Shown here: positions 4,860-7,950 of the stretch, one piece after another
Layout: every line of letters starts with the position of its first letter
Numbering within the stretch: position 1 is the first letter of the stretch
From: Bacillota bacterium
GTDB taxonomy: Bacteria; Bacillota_I; Bacilli_A; RFN20; CAG-826
DNA: 7,950 nt
Direction of reading: 5' to 3'
Assembly (NCBI GenBank): GCA_003501485.1
Contig: DNPJ01000067.1
Span: 1 to 7,950, forward strand
Program-made: the position numbers and the translations under genes
The notes under the pieces: generated by a model
Told to the model about the DNA's origin: nothing
What the model saw: the letters and a program-made list of their open reading frames with translations, nothing else
The model's database searches: none

Positions 4860-6518
4860 TTACTTTCTTATAAACCAAAAGAATACCCTTTTAGCCAACA
4901 CCAAAATGATTTGCCAAATAGCATATTCATCAAAACTTTTTTCTTTTTCTTGTATAATCACCTGCGTCTTTGGTTCATTTTTTAATCTTGAAATTTCATT
5001 CTTTAATTCTTCTATTTCTTTGCTTGTATCTTTTACTTGCTGTAATAGTTCAAAATTTTCCTCAGCATCTATTGTTGAAATTTTATCTAAAGCTATTAAC
5101 AAATCATCTTCTGTCGGTTCTCGCTCTGTAGGTAAATTATCTTTCAATAAAAGATAAACAGATCTCCAGTTTTCTGGAGGAATATTTTTTTGACTATATT
5201 TTTCACTTAGCGTTTCAAAAAATCTATTTATATGCTGGTTCTTAAAAAAATCTATAGAATCAGATACTGACATCCACGTATTCATCAAAAAATCTGATGA
5301 AATACACTTATCCGATTCTATCCAAAAAATCAGGTTTATTTTATAAAGCGTAAGCAGATTTATATAATCACTTTCATAAGTTCTTTTCATATATGAAGCA
5401 AACCATTTTGTAAGAACAGAATCACTTGTTGCAATTAATTTCTTAACACTGTAAATATTGCTTATCTTTTTTAATTCTCCAGTTGAAAAAATAAGTTTTA
5501 TATCATGTTCGGCAGACTCATGAGTAGTCTGAAATCCTTTAAAATTTTTTAAATTAGATACTAAATCCAAAAATTTATCACTGTTTGGCAATGTAAGCTT
5601 AGAATTAATAGTGACATAAATTTCATATTTTCTCTTGAAAATAGATATTAAATACTCTTCTGTGTTTAGTAACAGCTGATTAAATAAAACAGGATTATTT
5701 TTCCGAAAGATAAGAATATCGGGATTTTCTTTAGAAGACAGCAAACCTCTAAATTCTCTTACAGAAAAATCATTTATTTGTATCGAGCATCCATTTTGTT
5801 TTAATTTTTCAACAAGATATTCAACAAAGAATTGCCTTTCTTTTCCATTTATACCAAGCAAATAAACTATAAGATTTGTATCAAATACAACTGTATTTCC
5901 ATTTAACCGTTTCTTACTTCTTTTTACAGAATAAAAATATGAAAACAATAGCCATGAATATATTAATTTATCTAAATATTTTTGTATTTCATAATCACTT
6001 TTATTCTTATATATTCCTGTTATCCATGAAATTAGGATTTTTGACAACTCAGTATCTTCTTTTACATCGACATTTGTTATTTTTGAGAAATATATTGAAA
6101 TAGTATCATAAAAATCTTTATATGAAATTTTATCTACACAATTATGCTGAAGATGCAAATTAAACTGATTGTATATTTTTCTTGTTGTATCATCTAAGTT
6201 TTTCTGTTGGAATTTATACTTTTCTTGCAAAGCTATAGGTTCTTTTATAAAAGTAACAACATCTTTCTTTAATTTGAATTCTGAATTATGACCTTCTATT
6301 TTTAATAATAATGATTTTATAAAGGTTGGAGGTATTTCTATTTTGTATTTTGCAAGTATATATTTCTGAAAAGCACTTATAGTCAACGAACAAGGAAATT
6401 TTTCATAAGGATAATCTGCAATTACTTTTTCAAGAAATAACTTGTAAACAGTTTCTTCTGAAACTCCCTGTTCATAACAACTTGATAAGAAGTAATACTC
6501 GAAAAAATCAGTTGTCAT
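4860..6518 (-). CDS. Large PIN-domain nuclease with C-terminal coiled coil and membrane anchor
   Basis: 552 residues counted from the ATG at 6518. Residues 1-95 are helical with a winged-helix-like pattern. A mainly helical region follows. The PIN domain begins at about 208 (NTVVFDTNLIVYLLG, D213) and continues with NDFSVREF (E255), AEHDIKL (D339) and LIATSDSVLTKWF (D366). All four expected acids are present, so an active RNase-type centre is likely. Residues about 484-514 form a coiled coil (EIEELKNEISRLKNE). The last 20 residues (YAIWQIILVLAKRVFFWF) look like a C-terminal membrane anchor, which is unusual for PIN proteins. An ATG at 6530 abuts the GAGGAG ribosome site with no spacer. TTG at 6524 (6-base spacing) or ATG at 6518 (12-base spacing) is more credible. 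The gene stands alone behind its own strong promoter. No antitoxin-like partner is adjacent, so it may be a self-controlled or trigger-dependent effector, possibly anti-phage. Confidence 0.78.
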   Translation of the reverse strand: MTTDFFEYYFLSSCYEQGVSEETVYKLFLEKVIADYPYEKFPCSLTISAFQKYILAKYKIEIPPTFIKSLLLKIEGHNSEFKLKKDVVTFIKEPIALQEKYKFQQKNLDDTTRKIYNQFNLHLQHNCVDKISYKDFYDTISIYFSKITNVDVKEDTELSKILISWITGIYKNKSDYEIQKYLDKLIYSWLLFSYFYSVKRSKKRLNGNTVVFDTNLIVYLLGINGKERQFFVEYLVEKLKQNGCSIQINDFSVREFRGLLSSKENPDILIFRKNNPVLFNQLLLNTEEYLISIFKRKYEIYVTINSKLTLPNSDKFLDLVSNLKNFKGFQTTHESAEHDIKLIFSTGELKKISNIYSVKKLIATSDSVLTKWFASYMKRTYESDYINLLTLYKINLIFWIESDKCISSDFLMNTWMSVSDSIDFFKNQHINRFFETLSEKYSQKNIPPENWRSVYLLLKDNLPTEREPTEDDLLIALDKISTIDAEENFELLQQVKDTSKEIEELKNEISRLKNEPKTQVIIQEKEKSFDEYAIWQIILVLAKRVFFWFIRK

Positions 6519-6530
6519 ATTCAAATACAT

Positions 6531-6536
6531 CTCCTC
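6531..6536 (-). promoter_or_regulatory. Ribosome site GAGGAG that decides the PIN start
   Basis: GAGGAG directly touches the outermost ATG (6530), leaving no spacer. Start codons with usable spacing are TTG at 6524 and ATG at 6518, both in the same frame. The choice changes the protein by only two to four residues. Confidence 0.55.
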
Positions 6537-6628
6537 AAATATTACTCAATATATTTAATAAATTAACAGAATTTGTTGCGATTCATAGTATTTACTAATA
6601 AAAAAACAATAATTAAAAATAAACAACA

Positions 6629-6663
6629 GACATGATTATACTATAAAAATATAATCATGTCAT
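6629..6663 (-). promoter_or_regulatory. Promoter of the membrane-anchored PIN gene inside a perfect inverted repeat
   Basis: Minus strand: -35 ATGACA (6663-6658), exactly 17 bp, then -10 TATAAT (6640-6635), predicting a start near 6628 and a leader of about 100 bases. The same DNA is a perfect 12-bp inverted repeat: GACATGATTATA (6629-6640) and its complement (6650-6661). One arm covers the -10 and the other the -35. Because of the symmetry the plus strand also has TATAAT (6650-6655) with a weaker CAGACA 17 bp upstream. Alternatively the stem, followed on the minus strand by a T-rich stretch, could act as terminator of the upstream gene. Confidence 0.55.
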
Positions 6664-6818
6664 AATCACAGAGAGACAATATGGTAAAAAACATTCTAAA
6701 ACTATAATTTTTTACAATTCAATCCGCAGTCAACAATAGGAATGTTGAATCCTGAGAAATACCCAGTTTCTTTATAACTTTAAACTTCCTTATACTTATA
6801 TCCTTCTAAAGTTTCAGT
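6664..6818. other. Structured non-coding stretch, possible remnant reading frame
   Basis: Directly after the TAG of the 234-residue gene, the same frame stays open except for one TAA. It spells TETLEGYKYKEV, stop, then SYKETGYFSGFNIPIVDCG and a few more residues to TAG at about 6706. A second frame is also open here, so coding is not proven. Short inverted repeats (TCAACA/TGTTGA at 6730-6748; AACTTTA/TAAAGTT at 6777-6813) suggest a folded 3' region. On the plus strand an ATG at 6681 opens only eight codons. Confidence 0.25.
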
Positions 6819-7523
6819 CTATCTAAAATATTCTTCATCAAAAACTGCATCATACACAATATGACCATAAGGCAACAAATAAAAACTTGATGGTCCTTTT
6901 TTAGGGTCGTCTTTTGCAGATGCAATTCCATAAACAACTAAATTATTTAAATAGGAATCTTGCATTGCGTTAAAAATTTTATCATCTTCATCGCCACAAG
7001 CAGAATGTCTGTCAATGTAATCTGTATATTTTTTATGAAAATCAGACTCTTCAAAAAGAAACCTATCATGTCCTAAATATATCAGCAGAAGAATTTCTGT
7101 TTCATTTAAGAGCGATATAGACCTCAGAACCTGTTCTTTTTGAATGTCAGAAATGCTGGAATTTTCGATAGCGTTAAAAACATAAAAAGCATAGCAATGA
7201 TGTTTTATTTTTGATTCTGTCTGCATTGAATAAAATATTGCATTTTCAAACAACAAAGATGATTTTTTATTTGCCTTTATTTTTTCCAACCATTGCTGCA
7301 ATTCAATTATTTTCTTGTCATGCTTAGAGATATAGCCCGCAAGTTCTTTTATAAAATTAACAACACGCTCTCGTCTGTTATCAGGAATGAAATAATTTAT
7401 TACTTCCGCTATACCAGTTCCTATAAAAGGAATAAAGCTACAGACTGTTGTTATAGAACTTTTTGTTATCTCTAGAAATTTATCTTTTGCATTTTCATCA
7501 AGACTTTCTTTTTCTAATGACAA
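6819..7523 (-). CDS. Protein with N-terminal hydrophobic hairpin and winged-helix-like C-terminus, putative membrane-active effector
   Basis: 234 residues, family not named with confidence. Residues 22-46 (SSITTVCSFIPFIGTG, then IAEVINYFIP) are a glycine/proline-centred hydrophobic stretch. It resembles the membrane-inserting hairpin seen at the start of many small uncharacterised proteins in accessory loci, and is followed by RRERVVNFIKEL. The middle is helical and amphipathic. The end (YLNNLVVYGIAS, then SSFYLLPYGHIVYDAVF) has the helix-strand-turn-strand look of a winged helix, of the kind where LTPFG-like motifs occur. The start is TTG at 7523: there is an in-frame TAA two codons upstream, GGAGAA lies 7 bases before the TTG, and the first internal Met is residue 100. 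The gene follows a small candidate membrane peptide by 50 bases. A pore-forming or membrane-sensing role is speculation from the hydrophobic segment. Confidence 0.68.
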   Translation of the reverse strand: MSLEKESLDENAKDKFLEITKSSITTVCSFIPFIGTGIAEVINYFIPDNRRERVVNFIKELAGYISKHDKKIIELQQWLEKIKANKKSSLLFENAIFYSMQTESKIKHHCYAFYVFNAIENSSISDIQKEQVLRSISLLNETEILLLIYLGHDRFLFEESDFHKKYTDYIDRHSACGDEDDKIFNAMQDSYLNNLVVYGIASAKDDPKKGPSSFYLLPYGHIVYDAVFDEEYFR

Positions 7524-7573
7524 AGTTTATTTCTCCAACAAAACTAAATGAATATAAAAAAACAACAATATTT

Positions 7574-7681
7574 TTATTTGTTTCTATAATCTCTTATCTT
7601 TATAATAAAACAGAAAATAATAGATAACAATAACTTTTTATTTTTCCATCCTATTATAAAATATCTCAGAAGAGCCATCAT
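7574..7681 (-). CDS. Candidate 35-residue hydrophobic membrane peptide
   Basis: A short frame starting ATGATG right after AAAAGGAA, a good ribosome site for the second ATG (7678). It runs 35 codons to TAA. The peptide begins MMALLRYFIIGWKNKK, continues with a hydrophobic helix LLLSIIFCFIIK, and ends in a charged tail (IRDYRNK). A single helix with basic flanks at this size is typical of small membrane proteins and of type I toxin peptides. It lies 50 bases before the 234-residue gene and could be its leader or partner. No clear promoter or antisense RNA signal was found. Chance is possible in AT-rich DNA; the ribosome site is the main support. Confidence 0.4.
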   Translation of the reverse strand: MMALLRYFIIGWKNKKLLLSIIFCFIIKIRDYRNK

Positions 7682-7732
7682 TTCCTTTTAGTCAGTTAAC
7701 AAATCCGTAGAAAACATATAAAACCCTTCATC

Positions 7733-7950
7733 TTAAAATTTATTGTCATCAGTTTTCAAATACCCCTTAAATTTCGCGCCGCATTTTACAGCAAAAAACA
7801 AAGCGAACCGATAAATAAAAATATATGCGCAGCAAATTACTGGAATCAAGTCGCATACATTCAGCAAATATAAACCAGCAGAAATAGCGAGCAAAATAAA
7901 AGTTGCCCATACTCTAAAGACGGTAATCTTTGAAACATCATATTTTATAA
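7733..7950 (-). CDS. C-terminal part of an unrecognised membrane protein (5' end outside the window)
   Basis: 71 codons are visible from the window edge (first full codon at 7948) to TAA, with no Met before the hydrophobic region, so the gene continues beyond the window. Two transmembrane helices are evident: VWATFILLAISAGLYLL (about 14-30 of the visible part) and VICCAYIFIYRFALFF (about 37-54). They are followed by a basic tail ending KGYLKTDDNKF. Base composition is more GC-rich than the neighbouring genes (GCGGCGCG near 7780), hinting that it may belong to the chromosome flanking the island rather than to the island itself. Too little is visible to name a family. Confidence 0.6.
   Translation of the reverse strand, partial: IKYDVSKITVFRVWATFILLAISAGLYLLNVCDLIPVICCAYIFIYRFALFFAVKCGAKFKGYLKTDDNKF

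Overview
This is a very AT-rich window in which every supportable gene reads on the minus strand, so transcription runs from high to low coordinates. Most genes have good Shine-Dalgarno sites (AGGAG, GGAGA, AGGGAG). Several have sigma70-type promoters with 17-bp spacers. That fits a low-GC Gram-positive bacterium or a spirochaete such as Treponema better than a Bacteroidetes host. My weak preference is a Treponema-like host, based on overall feel rather than a marker gene. No rRNA, tRNA, CRISPR array, transposase or integrase is visible.

Layout in the direction of transcription. 7950-7733: C-terminal part of an unrecognised membrane protein, cut by the window edge. 7681-7574: a candidate 35-residue membrane peptide. 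7523-6819: a 234-residue protein with a hydrophobic N-terminal hairpin, starting at TTG. 6818-6519: an intergenic region with a near-consensus promoter embedded in a perfect 12-bp inverted repeat. 6518-4860: a large PIN-domain nuclease ending in a coiled coil and a membrane anchor. 4859-4523: a gap with an inverted repeat and possible gene debris. 4522-3447: a two-gene operon encoding a small protein with an acidic tail and a PIN/NYN-like nuclease with a winged-helix-like tail. 3303-2671: a regulator with two phage CI-type helix-turn-helix units, apparently translated from a leaderless mRNA, followed at 2609-2052 by a three-helix membrane protein. 1883-53: an RloA/RloB (AbiL-like) ATPase plus TOPRIM-like pair with one base between stop and start.

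The gene content looks like a defence island or accessory locus: a recognised RloAB-type module, two different PIN-superfamily nucleases, a putative membrane-active protein and a phage-repressor-type regulator, with no housekeeping genes. The genes appear to form separate units with their own promoters: rloAB, HTH plus membrane protein, acidic protein plus PIN, and the membrane-anchored PIN alone. The best candidates for undescribed systems are the acidic-protein/PIN operon and the membrane-anchored PIN protein under a palindrome-covered promoter. Assigning them to defence is inference from domains and context; no family search could be run.
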